The notes beneath the pieces are model-generated. The model saw only the letters and a program-made list of their open reading frames with translations, was not told where the DNA came from and ran no database searches. Position numbers and translations under genes: made by a program. From Paraliobacillus quinghaiensis (GTDB lineage: Bacteria > Bacillota > Bacilli > Bacillales > Amphibacillaceae), in NCBI RefSeq assembly GCF_003426025.1, contig NZ_QJSH01000012.1:31439-95438 (forward strand): DNA of 64,000 nt, read 5' to 3'. Positions 27,471-36,583 of the stretch are shown piece after piece. Each line of letters opens with the position of its first letter. Position 1 is the stretch's first letter.

Positions 27471-27929
27471 ATGAATTGGAATTTAAAAGCATTTGATGAC
27501 CTAACCGCTTCACAAGTTTATAAAATTTTGCAAGCAAGAGTAGATGTATTTGTTGTGGAACAAAACTGTCCATACCGTGAGATAGATGATGTTGATCAAC
27601 TTTCTATGCATTTATTTTTAGAAGAAGACAATGAAATTATTGCGTATGCTCGTTTGATTCCAAAAGATGTTTTATATCCAGAAGCATCAATTGGGCGAAT
27701 TCTTGTACAGAAAAAATTCCGTCAAGATGGCTATGGAAGAGAAATTCTGAAGCAAGCAATTGCAACAATAACGAACCAGTGGAATGAAACGAAAATTAAA
27801 TTACATGCACAAGTATATTTGCGCGATTTTTATCGATCCTTCGGTTTTAAGGAAGTAACAGAAGAATACCTAGAAGACGGGATTCCGCACGTTGATATGC
27901 TTTTAGACAAACTGATTTCCAGTAATTAA
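27471..27929 (+). CDS. GNAT N-acetyltransferase, ElaA-like (copy 2)
   Basis: A 152-residue paralogue of the preceding gene. It shares VFVVEQNCPYREIDDVDQ and the acetyl-CoA loop GRILVQKKFRQDGYGREIL, then YRSFGFKEVTEEY. In copy 2 the loop residues RQDGYG replace the more canonical RGKGYG of copy 1. AAAGGAATGAAGTAA lies directly before the ATG. The same transcript as copy 1 is likely. Divergent substrate preference between the two copies is possible but cannot be judged here. Confidence 0.88.
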   Translation: MNWNLKAFDDLTASQVYKILQARVDVFVVEQNCPYREIDDVDQLSMHLFLEEDNEIIAYARLIPKDVLYPEASIGRILVQKKFRQDGYGREILKQAIATITNQWNETKIKLHAQVYLRDFYRSFGFKEVTEEYLEDGIPHVDMLLDKLISSN

Positions 27930-28000
27930 TCGATTGAAGTTTACTGTAGCGGTTATACTAAAGATGCCTCAAAAAACTTGAAATAACAGGAGGCGTTGAA

Positions 28001-28690
28001 ATGGTAACGCAGCAACAAATCGCTTCATGTAAAGAACAATTGTTAGAACAAAAGGCAGAAATAGAAGAGCATTTAGAAGATCATTTTGGAAACAATTATG
28101 CTCAGGTGCAGGAATCTGTAGGTGAGTTATCAAATTACGATAATCATCCGGGAGATACAGCAACAGAACTTTTTGAAAGAGAAAAAGACATTGCGCTGAA
28201 TGAGCACACAGAGCAAGCGTTAAAAGATATTGAAAAAGCTTTAAACGCAATAGAACAGGGGCAGTACGGAAAATGTGAGGTATGTCAAAAAGATATTGAT
28301 TTCGAAAGACTAGAGGCAATGCCGACTTCCCTGCGTTGTGTGACTCATGCAGAAGACCATGTTCCGGATAACCGTCCTGTAGAAGAGGATATTTTAGATT
28401 CTGATTTGATTCGAAACAGTGAAGGAGAGTCCACTGTTTTTGATTCAGAGGATTCGTGGCAACGTGTAAGTAAGTATGGTTCATCAGAAACCCCGTCAGA
28501 CTTTTATGATACTGAAAAAACTTACCAAGACATGTTTTTTGATTCTGATGAATTGGTTAGTAGTGTAGAAGAAATTGAAGGCTTTGCTTTAAGTGATATA
28601 AAGGGGAAATTTATAGGTGTTAACGAAAAGCACGAGGCTTACGAATCATATCTGGATGAAAATGACGTAGACTCGATCATGTATGACTAG
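28001..28690 (+). CDS. yteA: YteA-type sporulation protein, TraR/DksA zinc finger
   Basis: A 229-residue protein. Residues about 1-95 form a coiled-coil (QLLEQKAEIEEHLEDHFG and on). A DksA/TraR-like zinc finger follows: CEVCQKDIDFERLEAMPTS then CVTH, so the fourth ligand is histidine, as usual in this branch. An acidic C-terminal extension is typical of the YteA family. The role in the spore-forming branch is not well defined; binding to RNA polymerase is suggested only by the DksA likeness. AGGAGGCG precedes the ATG; a terminator follows at 28697. Confidence 0.9.
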   Translation: MVTQQQIASCKEQLLEQKAEIEEHLEDHFGNNYAQVQESVGELSNYDNHPGDTATELFEREKDIALNEHTEQALKDIEKALNAIEQGQYGKCEVCQKDIDFERLEAMPTSLRCVTHAEDHVPDNRPVEEDILDSDLIRNSEGESTVFDSEDSWQRVSKYGSSETPSDFYDTEKTYQDMFFDSDELVSSVEEIEGFALSDIKGKFIGVNEKHEAYESYLDENDVDSIMYD

Positions 28691-28696
28691 TTGATG

Positions 28697-28728
28697 AACC
28701 GTAAGTCCAGTCTGGGCTTGCGGTTTTT
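28697..28728 (+). terminator. Terminator after yteA
   Basis: Stem AACCGTAAGTCC/GGGCTTGCGGTT with wobbles, then T5. Confidence 0.85.
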
Positions 28729-28792
28729 CCTATGATGAAACATTAAGGGGCGTTCCCTCGTATATACATAAGAACAAAAGGAGGAATAAAGT

Positions 28793-29002
28793 ATGAACAA
28801 TAACCAAGGATGTATCAAGTGTGGAAGTACAGATGCCGGAAAAAAAGAGGTAGCTATGACTGGAACAGGTCTTTCGAAAATGTTTGATGTACAAAATAAC
28901 CAATTTATTGTTGTCTATTGTAATAATTGTGGTTATTCAGAGTTCTATAATAAGCAAGCTTCAACAGGAAGTAATATCTTTGACTTCTTTTTTGGTGGAT
29001 AA
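28793..29002 (+). CDS. Zinc-ribbon protein (predicted nucleic-acid-binding)
   Basis: A 69-residue protein with two CxxC pairs: CIKCGST near residue 7 and CNNCGYSEFY near residue 43, forming a rubredoxin-like zinc ribbon. It resembles the small conserved family of predicted nucleic-acid-binding zinc ribbons in Bacillus (COG3478 type). The C-terminal end is Phe/Gly-rich (IFDFFFGG). AAAGGAGGAA precedes the ATG. It is monocistronic between a terminator and a 21-bp repeat array. The function is unknown. Confidence 0.8.
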   Translation: MNNNQGCIKCGSTDAGKKEVAMTGTGLSKMFDVQNNQFIVVYCNNCGYSEFYNKQASTGSNIFDFFFGG

Positions 29003-29029
29003 GGTGAATACAAAGATTAATTAGCAGTA

Positions 29030-29122
29030 TTCGCTCAAAAAAATCAATTATTCGATTAAAAATCCCGGTAATTCGATCAATAAAAGTGTTAATTCAATCA
29101 AAAAACATGATTATTCGATCAA
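29030..29122. repeat. Array of exact-period 21-bp repeats (TTCGATCAA type)
   Basis: Five units start at 29030, 29051, 29072, 29093 and 29114, each 21 bp apart, with the core TTCGATCAA (variants TTCGCTCAA, TTCGATTAA, TTCAATCAA). The skeleton TTCGnnnAA is shared with the 20-bp arrays elsewhere in the window, but the inner bases differ (ATC instead of GCG). Confidence 0.85.
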
Positions 29123-29150
29123 ACAGTGCAATTGAGAGAAGTAGCCAATA

Positions 29151-29182
29151 CAAAAACACCACCAATCTTGGTGGTGTTTTTG
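29151..29182. terminator. Bidirectional terminator before the htrA-type gene end
   Basis: 15-bp perfect stem CAAAAACACCACCAA/TTGGTGGTGTTTTTG with a 2-base spacer, so T-tracts on both strands. Confidence 0.9.
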
Positions 29183-29209
29183 TTCAGTAAAAGCGTTTAA
29201 TTTTTACTA

Positions 29210-30571
29210 TTATCTAGTAAGGTCTTGTTGTTGTGCTGTTAATGTTAATAATGTTTCTTGTTGTACACCTTCTCGATAATAGGTAATGTTAATTTGATCG
29301 CCGATTTCTGTTTCAGTATAGAGATATTCTTTTAAGGCCATCATTGATGGGATTGTAGTACCATTGATTTCTGTAATAACATCATAACGTTGAAGTCCGG
29401 CTTGATCTGCAGCAGAACCTGGTTGTACTTCTGCAATTACAACACCATCTGATACTCCGTCTTCAAGTTTTAAAGTCTGTTCTATATGTCTATCTGGCAC
29501 GGTTGACAATGCAATCGCACTAATTCCAACAAATGGACGAGAAACTCTACCGTTTGTTTCTAATTGTTCCATAACCGGTTTTGCTTCATCAATTGGGATT
29601 GCGAAACCAATACCTTCTACTTGGGCTGAGGCGATTTTCATTGAATTAATGCCGATTAATTGACCATTACTATCAATTAATGCCCCACCACTGTTACCAG
29701 GGTTAATTGCTGCATCCGTTTGAATAACTTCTGTTGTCCAATCAGGTTGACCATCAGAGTTAAGGTCAACTTCAACTGCTCTTTCTAACCCACTAATAAT
29801 CCCTTTTGTAACTGAACCGGCAAACTTAGTTCCCAATGGATTTCCAATTGCCATAGCAGTTTCACCTACAATAAGATCTGAAGAAGAACCCAATGTTGCA
29901 ACTGTATCGATAGTGCTTCCATCGACTGTAAGGACTGCTAAATCTGTTAGTTCATCAGAACCTAATAATTCTGCATTTAACGTATCACCGTTTGATAAGA
30001 TAATCTCTAATTCTGATGCACCTTCTACAACATGGTGATTTGTTACGATATAAGCTTTTCCGTCTTCTTTCTTATAAATAACACCAGATCCAGTTCCAGC
30101 TTGGTCTGATTGTGACCACAAATCAGTTGCTTGAATGTTTGTAACCCCAACTACCGTATCTGAAACATTACTTAAAGTATTCGACGAGATAGCGTCATCA
30201 GAGGTAGAGATTGGAATTGCTGTATTTTCTGTGTTTTCCTCTGTACTTGCTATATTATTCTCTGTAGAATTTGGTGTTTCATCTGCATTTGCAGGAATGA
30301 CTCCTGAAAGTAATAGGATAAAACCAATTACTGCTACGGTTATCCCGCCAAATAAGCTGCTTAGAAATAATGCAAATTTACTTTGCGGCTTTTGTGCGGC
30401 CTGATTTTGATGACTAGAAATAGGCTGCATCTGATTTTTAATTTCCTCTTGCTCGTTTACACTTTCTTCATGTGTTTCAATGTTATCTGCCTCATGGGCA
30501 TTATTTTGACTCTCTTGAAGATTTGATTCTTCAGTAACTTCTTTATTGTTTTGATCTTCATAGTTTGTCAT
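29210..30571 (-). CDS. HtrA-family membrane-anchored serine protease (HtrB/YvtA-like)
   Basis: A 453-residue quality-control protease. The first 65 residues are cytoplasmic, acidic and Asn/Gln-rich. A single membrane helix (about residues 68-92, FLSSLFGGITVAVIGFILLLSG) leads to a trypsin-like domain with the catalytic triad in TNHHVVEGA (His), LTDLAVLTVD (Asp) and INPGNSGGAL (Ser). One PDZ domain follows (VIAEVQPGSAADQAGLQRYDVI). AAGGTG precedes the ATG. Divergent from a CssRS-like pair, as htrB is in B. subtilis, which supports control by secretion stress. Confidence 0.94.
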   Translation of the reverse strand: MTNYEDQNNKEVTEESNLQESQNNAHEADNIETHEESVNEQEEIKNQMQPISSHQNQAAQKPQSKFALFLSSLFGGITVAVIGFILLLSGVIPANADETPNSTENNIASTEENTENTAIPISTSDDAISSNTLSNVSDTVVGVTNIQATDLWSQSDQAGTGSGVIYKKEDGKAYIVTNHHVVEGASELEIILSNGDTLNAELLGSDELTDLAVLTVDGSTIDTVATLGSSSDLIVGETAMAIGNPLGTKFAGSVTKGIISGLERAVEVDLNSDGQPDWTTEVIQTDAAINPGNSGGALIDSNGQLIGINSMKIASAQVEGIGFAIPIDEAKPVMEQLETNGRVSRPFVGISAIALSTVPDRHIEQTLKLEDGVSDGVVIAEVQPGSAADQAGLQRYDVITEINGTTIPSMMALKEYLYTETEIGDQINITYYREGVQQETLLTLTAQQQDLTR

Positions 30572-30750
30572 GCTATATCACACCTTTTTTAAGATTATTT
30601 TCGTATAACTCTTACGTTTACATTTTTTATTCTAACGAGCAGAATTGGCAAGTTTTCGGTATAATTGTGGTAAAAGTATGTAAATACAAGTTGTGTGCAT
30701 TTACTGCAGGAATATGCGAAAATGTTGGTAAGTAAAGGAGGCATAAAAAT

Positions 30751-31446
30751 ATGAAACATCATATTTTTATTGTGGAAGATGATACAAATATTCGGGACAT
30801 TGTAGCTGCTTATCTAAAAAAAGAAGGTTATCACGTATCGACCATAGATAATGCAGAACAAGCATGGCAATTGTCACGTGCAGAAACGCCGGATATGTGG
30901 ATATTAGATATAATGTTACCAGGTATGGATGGGTACGAATTATGCAAAAAAATTAGACAAGAAAGTGAAGTCCCTATCATCATTATCTCTGCTAAGGATG
31001 AGGAAGTAGATAAGATACTTGGTTTGGAATTAGGTAGTGATGATTACTTAACAAAGCCATTTAGTCCTAGAGAGCTTGTTGCACGAGTAAAGCGCTTGTT
31101 TAAGCGCGTGGATGCTACACATGTAGATCATGATTCCGAGCAGAAAGACTTTTTTCAAGTAGGTGACCTTAGACTTGACGCACAAGATCGACGTGTATTT
31201 TGGAAAGGTCAAGAAGTAGAAGTTACTGCAAAGGAATTTGATATGTTACATATTTTGATACGTAACCAAAATCGTGCATTTGCAAGGGAAGAATTGTTGG
31301 CACTTATCTGGGGAGAAGATTATTTTGGAAGCGATCGAGCGGTTGATGATTTAATTAAGCGCCTAAGAAAAAAGATAGATGGTTTACCAGTTGAGACGGT
31401 CTGGGGCTTTGGTTATCGTTTACGTAATGAAGAGGAATTAGAATGA
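30751..31446 (+). CDS. cssR: Response regulator, OmpR/PhoB family (CssR-like)
   Basis: A 231-residue regulator. The receiver domain (residues 5-118) has the acidic pair VEDD, the phospho-acceptor Asp in WILDIMLPGMDG, and the conserved Lys in DDYLTKPFSPREL. A winged-helix DNA-binding domain follows (TAKEFDMLHILIRNQNRAFAREELLALIWG, then RAVDDLIKRLRKKID). The stop overlaps the kinase start by 4 bases. Assignment as CssR rests on the divergent HtrA-type protease; other OmpR-type pairs would look similar in sequence. Confidence 0.88.
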   Translation: MKHHIFIVEDDTNIRDIVAAYLKKEGYHVSTIDNAEQAWQLSRAETPDMWILDIMLPGMDGYELCKKIRQESEVPIIIISAKDEEVDKILGLELGSDDYLTKPFSPRELVARVKRLFKRVDATHVDHDSEQKDFFQVGDLRLDAQDRRVFWKGQEVEVTAKEFDMLHILIRNQNRAFAREELLALIWGEDYFGSDRAVDDLIKRLRKKIDGLPVETVWGFGYRLRNEEELE

Positions 31447-32768
31447 AGTTACAAACACAATTAACTATTGCATTTACAACATTGCTTGTAATTATTATGT
31501 CCGTAGTTTCCGTTATGATATATTCGCTTGTTTTAGATGTTTTAATTCAAGACGAACAGGATCAATTACAAGAAAAGGGAGAAATTCTGGTTCGTTTTTT
31601 GCTAAGTGAGGCTAATGTGCAAAGTTTATCACAATGGTTAGGGGAAGAAGATTTACAATTGTTCATTTATGATCGTGATCAAGAACAGACACTTTTACGC
31701 ACATCAACACTTCCGATCGATTTAATTGATTACTGGCTGGAAAATTACGATTTAACAAGTGAAGAACAGCCATTATGGAAAGCGGGAGATGAGCGGTATG
31801 TTGTGTCTATATTATCAATTTATCCTGAATTACTGAATCGCGAATTGGTTTTAGTGACACCATTGCATGATCTGCAAGAAGTGCAAAGCAACTTCTTTTA
31901 TCGCATACTCATTATTTTCTTAATTGGTATTGTAATAATTGTTTTATTAAGTCATTTCTTAACAAATCGACTCGTAACCCCACTAACCAAATTGAGACAT
32001 CAACTAAAGAAGATCGAAAAACGGCAATTTGATGATGTTGAAAGGGTTAAGGCAACTGGGGAAATAAAAGAAGTGGAGCAAAGCGTTACCGATATGGCGT
32101 CAGAATTGCAGCGCTATATCCAGTCGCAACGTCAATTTTTTCAGAATGCAAGCCATGAATTAAAAACGCCATTAATGACAATTCAGGGATATGCTGAAGG
32201 GATTCGGGATGGCATCTTCGCAGATAAGGAATCTGAACGTGGCTTAGAAGTAATGGTTGATGAAGTAGCCCGCTTAAAGAAAATCATTAATGAAATGATA
32301 TTGTTAGCTAAATTGGACAGTGAAGAGGACATCTATAAGAAGGAACTCATAAAAGTTAGTGAATTGATTACATTAACAGTAGACCGTGCTCTACCACTTG
32401 CAAACGAAAAGAAAGTTTTGTTACAACATGAACTAAAAACAGATGCAACGATTTATGCAGATCGAGAAAAATTATTGCGAGCAATGATGAATATTGTTAC
32501 CAATGGTATCAGGCACGCACATTCTTGTGTTTCTATTAAGGTGACGCATACAGTAGAGCACATACAAATTACAATAGAAGATGATGGAGACGGTATTACA
32601 GAAGAGCTTATGCCACAATTGTTCCAGCGGTTTATTAAAGGAGATGGAGGCGAAACAGGTCTTGGTCTAGCCATATCTCGTGCGATTGTAGAGCGTTCTA
32701 AAGGAACGATCACAGTAGGTCAATCTGATTTAGGTGGTGCTAAATTTACTATAAAACTCCATCTTTAA
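31443..32768 (+). CDS. cssS: Sensor histidine kinase (CssS-like)
   Basis: A 441-residue two-transmembrane kinase. Helices at about residues 8-32 and 153-175 flank an extracytoplasmic sensor domain of about 120 residues. HAMP region, then the H-box FQNASHELKTPLMTIQGYAEG (phospho-acceptor His), N-box MNIVTNGIRHA, and G-boxes EDDGDGI and GLGLAISRAI. It probably senses misfolded secreted proteins and phosphorylates the regulator encoded upstream. The four-base overlap implies coupled translation. The function is inferred from neighbourhood and architecture. Confidence 0.88.
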   Translation: MKLQTQLTIAFTTLLVIIMSVVSVMIYSLVLDVLIQDEQDQLQEKGEILVRFLLSEANVQSLSQWLGEEDLQLFIYDRDQEQTLLRTSTLPIDLIDYWLENYDLTSEEQPLWKAGDERYVVSILSIYPELLNRELVLVTPLHDLQEVQSNFFYRILIIFLIGIVIIVLLSHFLTNRLVTPLTKLRHQLKKIEKRQFDDVERVKATGEIKEVEQSVTDMASELQRYIQSQRQFFQNASHELKTPLMTIQGYAEGIRDGIFADKESERGLEVMVDEVARLKKIINEMILLAKLDSEEDIYKKELIKVSELITLTVDRALPLANEKKVLLQHELKTDATIYADREKLLRAMMNIVTNGIRHAHSCVSIKVTHTVEHIQITIEDDGDGITEELMPQLFQRFIKGDGGETGLGLAISRAIVERSKGTITVGQSDLGGAKFTIKLHL

Positions 32769-32855
32769 AAAAAGTTGTACTTTTATTGCTGATTTGTGAT
32801 ACAATTGATTGGTTATAGTCGAAAATGAACGTTTTTTAAAGAGGAGATGTAAGGG

Positions 32856-34682
32856 ATGCAAGTAAGAGAAGATATTCGAAACATTGCAATTATTGCCCAC
32901 GTTGACCATGGTAAAACAACATTAGTTGACCAATTGTTACGTTACTCAGGCACATTTCGTGAAAATGAGCATGTAGATGATCGTGCAATGGATTCAAATG
33001 ATATAGAAAAAGAACGTGGAATTACTATATTGGCAAAAAATACAGCAATCAATTATAAAGATACGCACATAAATATCTTAGATACACCTGGGCACGCCGA
33101 TTTTGGTGGTGAAGTAGAGCGTATTATGCGCATGGTAGACGGTGTGTTGCTTGTTGTTGATGCATATGAAGGTTGTATGCCTCAAACACGCTTTGTTTTA
33201 AAGAAAGCACTAGAACAAAAACTAACGCCTGTTGTTGTATTAAATAAAATCGATCGACCTAATGCTCGTCCAGGTCAAGTGATTGATGAGGTTTTAGATC
33301 TATTTATTGAATTAGGTGCTGACGATGATCAATTGGAATTTCCAGTCGTATATGCATCTGCATTAAATGGTACATCAGGTGAAGAGCCGGAAGAACAAGA
33401 AGAATCAATGGATGCCGTATTTACAACTATTCTTGAAAATATTCCTGCGCCTTCTGATAATTCAGAAGATCCATTACAATTCCAAATAACATTACTTGAT
33501 TATAATGATTATCTCGGACGTGTTGGAATTGGGCGTATTTTCCGTGGGTCTATTAAAGTTGGGCAACAAGTTTCATTGATGAAAAAAGATGGAACAGTCA
33601 AGAACTTCCGTGTAACAAAACTGTTTGGTTTCATTGGCCTTAAAAGGATTGAAATTCAAGAAGCAAAAGCTGGAGATATTATTGCATTGTCAGGAATGGA
33701 AGATATCAACGTTGGTGAAACTGTTTGTCCAACAGATCATCAAGAAGCATTGCCAATTTTGCGCATTGATGAACCAACCTTACAGATGACTTTTGTAGTA
33801 AACAATAGTCCATTTGCTGGTAAAGAAGGTAAGTATATTACTTCTAGAAAAATTGAAGAACGTTTACTAACACAGTTAGAAACTGACGTAAGTTTACGTG
33901 TAGATCCAACGGGTTCTCCAGATGCATGGATTGTTTCTGGGCGTGGTGAACTTCACTTGTCAATTTTAATTGAGAATATGCGACGTGAAGGTTTTGAACT
34001 ACAATTGTCGAAACCACAAGTTATTATCAAAGAAATTGATGGTGTACAATGTGAGCCACTTGAGCACGTGCAAGTAGACGTACCTGAAGACCATACAGGA
34101 GCTGTTATGGAGTCGTTAGGTGCTCGTAAAGGTGAAATGATTGATATGGTTAACCAAGGAAACGGTCAAGTAAGAATGGAATTTAAAGTTCCTTCTCGTG
34201 GATTAATTGGGTATTCAACTGAATTCATGACGCAAACAAGAGGTTATGGAATTATTAATCACACGTTTGACTCTTATGCACCACTTGTTCCAGGTCAAGT
34301 AGGCGGAAGACAACGCGGTGTCCTAGTAGCGTTAGAAAATGGTAAAGCATCAACTTATGGTATTATGGGTCTTGAGGACAGAGGTACTATCTTTGTTGAT
34401 CCAGGTACTGAAGTTTATGGTGGAATGATTGTTGGTGAACATAACCGTGAGAATGACTTAACGGTTAATATCACAAAAGAAAAACATCTTACTAACGTCC
34501 GTTCAGCTAATAAGGATCAAACTTCTACAATTAGAAAAACAAGAACGTTAACGCTAGAAGAAGCAATCGAATACTTGAATGATGACGAGTATTGTGAAGT
34601 AACACCAGAATCGATTCGTTTGCGTAAGAAAATTTTAAATAAAAACGAACGAGAAAAAGCATCAAAAAGAAAAACAGTTTAA
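32856..34682 (+). CDS. typA: Ribosome-associated GTPase TypA/BipA
   Basis: A 608-residue translational GTPase. G1 is [11 protein letters not shown]2 covers the threonine in ERGITI, G3 is [11 protein letters not shown], and G4 is LNKIDRP. The EF-G-like domains III and V and the BipA-specific C-terminal domain are present ([34 protein letters not shown]). It acts on 50S assembly and stress adaptation, including cold. A GAGGAG site precedes the ATG. The gene is a monocistronic unit with a terminator at 34697. Confidence 0.97.
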   Translation: MQVREDIRNIAIIAHVDHGKTTLVDQLLRYSGTFRENEHVDDRAMDSNDIEKERGITILAKNTAINYKDTHINILDTPGHADFGGEVERIMRMVDGVLLVVDAYEGCMPQTRFVLKKALEQKLTPVVVLNKIDRPNARPGQVIDEVLDLFIELGADDDQLEFPVVYASALNGTSGEEPEEQEESMDAVFTTILENIPAPSDNSEDPLQFQITLLDYNDYLGRVGIGRIFRGSIKVGQQVSLMKKDGTVKNFRVTKLFGFIGLKRIEIQEAKAGDIIALSGMEDINVGETVCPTDHQEALPILRIDEPTLQMTFVVNNSPFAGKEGKYITSRKIEERLLTQLETDVSLRVDPTGSPDAWIVSGRGELHLSILIENMRREGFELQLSKPQVIIKEIDGVQCEPLEHVQVDVPEDHTGAVMESLGARKGEMIDMVNQGNGQVRMEFKVPSRGLIGYSTEFMTQTRGYGIINHTFDSYAPLVPGQVGGRQRGVLVALENGKASTYGIMGLEDRGTIFVDPGTEVYGGMIVGEHNRENDLTVNITKEKHLTNVRSANKDQTSTIRKTRTLTLEEAIEYLNDDEYCEVTPESIRLRKKILNKNEREKASKRKTV

Positions 34683-34696
34683 ATAGACTTTAAAAG

Positions 34697-34732
34697 AAGC
34701 CAGTGAGGATTATATCTTCACTGGCTTTTTTG
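34697..34732 (+). terminator. Terminator after typA
   Basis: Stem AAGCCAGTGA/TCACTGGCTT with an 11-base loop, then T6. Confidence 0.9.
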
Positions 34733-34762
34733 AAAAGTTTATTATAAAGGTCGCTGCTTCGT

Positions 34763-35079
34763 ACTTGATATAAAATGCGCACGCTCCGCTCCTCAAATGA
34801 AATTGGCTCCCTTTCCGCAGGCACGGCTTCAGCTAACTAGGAAGCAAAGAACACTTCCTAGTGGATCTTCAGCTCGCGCTGTTCCTGCAGGAGTGTCGCC
34901 AATTTCATTTGATCCGCTAGATAGTGTGAAAAGTTTTTGATATTGCATCACAAAACCATTTTAGTACAAAAAAAGTACTGATTGTTAGCTGAGACTGAGC
35001 CCGCGGAAAGCGAATCTATTTTCTGACGTAGCGGGTTCGAAATTTAATGCGCAATTTATATAAATTGTGTCATAAACAA
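34763..35079. repeat. Modular intergenic repeat locus with CTTTCCGC-type core
   Basis: The 500-base spacer after typA holds no gene but a composite repeat. The ends are ACTTGATATAAAATGCGCA (34763-34781) and the inverse of TTGTTTATGACACAATTTAT (to 35079). Unit A (34793-34912) has perfect 15-bp inverted ends TCAAATGAAATTGGC/GCCAATTTCATTTGA, a CTTTCCGCAGGCACGGC arm, a central hairpin ACTAGGAAG/CTTCCTAGT and a CTGCAGGAGTGTC arm. Half-unit E (about 34984-35036) matches, inverted, the left arm of the unit at 51477. Related loci: 51421-51862 and 59141-59276. Confidence 0.85.
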
Positions 35080-35183
35080 CAATCTTTTAGAAATCTAAGA
35101 AAGTCAGGGCGAGCTTGTTTAGGTGCTCGTTTTTAGATTGAATTATGGGGAATAACATTTATATAAAAAGGAGCTGATATGTA

Positions 35184-35468
35184 ATGCGATTTTGGAGACG
35201 GTTTAAATTTTTATTTCAGTTTAGAAAGTCGATCCCATTTCTAAAAGAATATTTTTTATCGAAAAAAGTAAAGGGTACTACAAAAGTAATGGCTATAGGC
35301 CTTATTGTTTTATACGCTGTATTTCCATTTGATCTGATCCCTGATTTTTTAATGCTCATAGGTGTGGTAGACGATGTTATGATTGCAAGCTTAGTCTTAC
35401 AACAGATTGTGCGATTAGCACCAGAAGAATTAAAGGAAAAATATAATTTAACAAAGAGTGATTTGTGA
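35184..35468 (+). CDS. DUF1232 (YkvA-like) membrane protein
   Basis: A 94-residue protein with the DUF1232 signature YAVFPFDLIPDFLMLIGVVDDVMIASLVLQQI, forming one or two membrane helices. The N-terminal 35 residues are strongly basic (RFWRRFKFLFQFRK) and probably cytoplasmic. The family is widespread without an established function. AAGGAGCTG lies about 10 bases before the ATG. It follows the composite repeat locus and could use a weak sigma-B-like promoter (GTTTTT-N12-GGGGAA, 35129-35152), which is only a partial match. Confidence 0.85.
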   Translation: MRFWRRFKFLFQFRKSIPFLKEYFLSKKVKGTTKVMAIGLIVLYAVFPFDLIPDFLMLIGVVDDVMIASLVLQQIVRLAPEELKEKYNLTKSDL

Positions 35469-35600
35469 TATAAAACATTGACAAAAATAAGCCTTTGCAC
35501 ATAGACTATTGGCGTAAGGTTATTTTTTTGCCCTAACGCAAAAATTTATTGTTGAGCAAATACACAACAAGATTTTTTCTTGCAAAGGAGAGAACGTGAC

Positions 35601-36410
35601 GTGACAGATTGGTTATTAGATATGAACCCTATTTTATTAGCTCTGCTTGCTACTCTTTTTACTTGGGGATGTACAGCGTTTGGTTCATCATTCGTGTTTT
35701 CAACAAAGAAAGCTAATCCAAAATTATTTGACAGTATGCTAGCGTTTGCTGGTGGTGTAATGATTGCAGCTAGTTTCTGGTCATTGTTAGCACCTGGTAT
35801 TGCGATGGCAGAAGAGCAAGGTGTACCACCATATATTCCAGCAACCATTGGCTTTTTATTAGGTGGCATATTTCTAATGATGGTTGATAAATTCCTGCCA
35901 ATGATAAATGAGGACTTATATTTTAAAGAAATTAAAGATCGTAAGGCAAAACATAGAACGGCAATGTTGGTTTTTTCAATAACATTGCATAATATTCCGG
36001 AAGGTTTAGCAATTGGTGTAGCCTTTGGAGTACTAGCAGCAGATTTTCCAACAAGTTCTCTTTCAGGTGCAATAGCATTAGCGATTGGTATAGGTATTCA
36101 AAATATTCCTGAAGGTACTGCTGTGTCGATTCCGTTGCGACGTGAGGGGATGTCGAAAAGAAAAAGCTTTTTCTATGGACAAATTTCTGGTATGGTTGAG
36201 CCAATATCAGCTGTAATAGGTGCAGTAGCTGTTATTTTTATTGAACCGCTCTTACCGTATGCGCTTAGCTTTGCTGCCGGTGCAATGATCTTTGTAGTAG
36301 CTAAAGAAGTAATCCCTGGGTCTCAGGAAAGAGGGCATGTCCAACTGGCAACCATGAGTTTAATGATTGGATTTGTAGTTATGATGATTTTAGATGTAGC
36401 CTTAGGATAG
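35601..36410 (+). CDS. ZIP family divalent metal transporter
   Basis: A 269-residue membrane protein with eight predicted helices and the two ZIP metal-site motifs: HNIPEGLAIGVAFG in helix IV and IQNIPEGTAVSIPL in helix V. It moves zinc, or perhaps manganese or iron, into the cytoplasm. A charged loop (NEDLYFKEIKDRKAKHR) separates helices III and IV but is poor in histidines. The start is GTG 35601, 10 bases after AAAGGAG; a TTG at 35580 precedes that site. No Zur- or MntR-like box is evident. Confidence 0.92.
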   Translation: MTDWLLDMNPILLALLATLFTWGCTAFGSSFVFSTKKANPKLFDSMLAFAGGVMIAASFWSLLAPGIAMAEEQGVPPYIPATIGFLLGGIFLMMVDKFLPMINEDLYFKEIKDRKAKHRTAMLVFSITLHNIPEGLAIGVAFGVLAADFPTSSLSGAIALAIGIGIQNIPEGTAVSIPLRREGMSKRKSFFYGQISGMVEPISAVIGAVAVIFIEPLLPYALSFAAGAMIFVVAKEVIPGSQERGHVQLATMSLMIGFVVMMILDVALG

Positions 36411-36512
36411 GGGTTTATATAATTATTTTCATTATAGCTTTAGGATGTAAAATGACAAAATAATAAAAGAGAGAATTTGAACGTTGGTTGTTTACTATTT
36501 TCGCCATATAAA

Positions 36513-36544
36513 AAAGACTGTCGTAATATTTTACGACAGTCTTT
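36513..36544. terminator. Bidirectional terminator
   Basis: 14-bp perfect stem AAAGACTGTCGTAA/TTACGACAGTCTTT with a 4-base loop between the convergent ZIP and YfhE-like genes. Confidence 0.9.
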
Positions 36545-36583
36545 CTATATACTGACTAATTATTTTGCTAATAACCCTGACGT

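Noticed and set aside
27969..28484. 171-codon minus-strand open frame inside yteA
   Set aside because: Antisense shadow; the plus-strand zinc-finger gene has the ribosome site and family match.
35469..35560. Hairpin between the DUF1232 and ZIP genes
   Set aside because: Arms GGCGTAAGG and CCCTAACGC pair only partly; evidence too weak to call.
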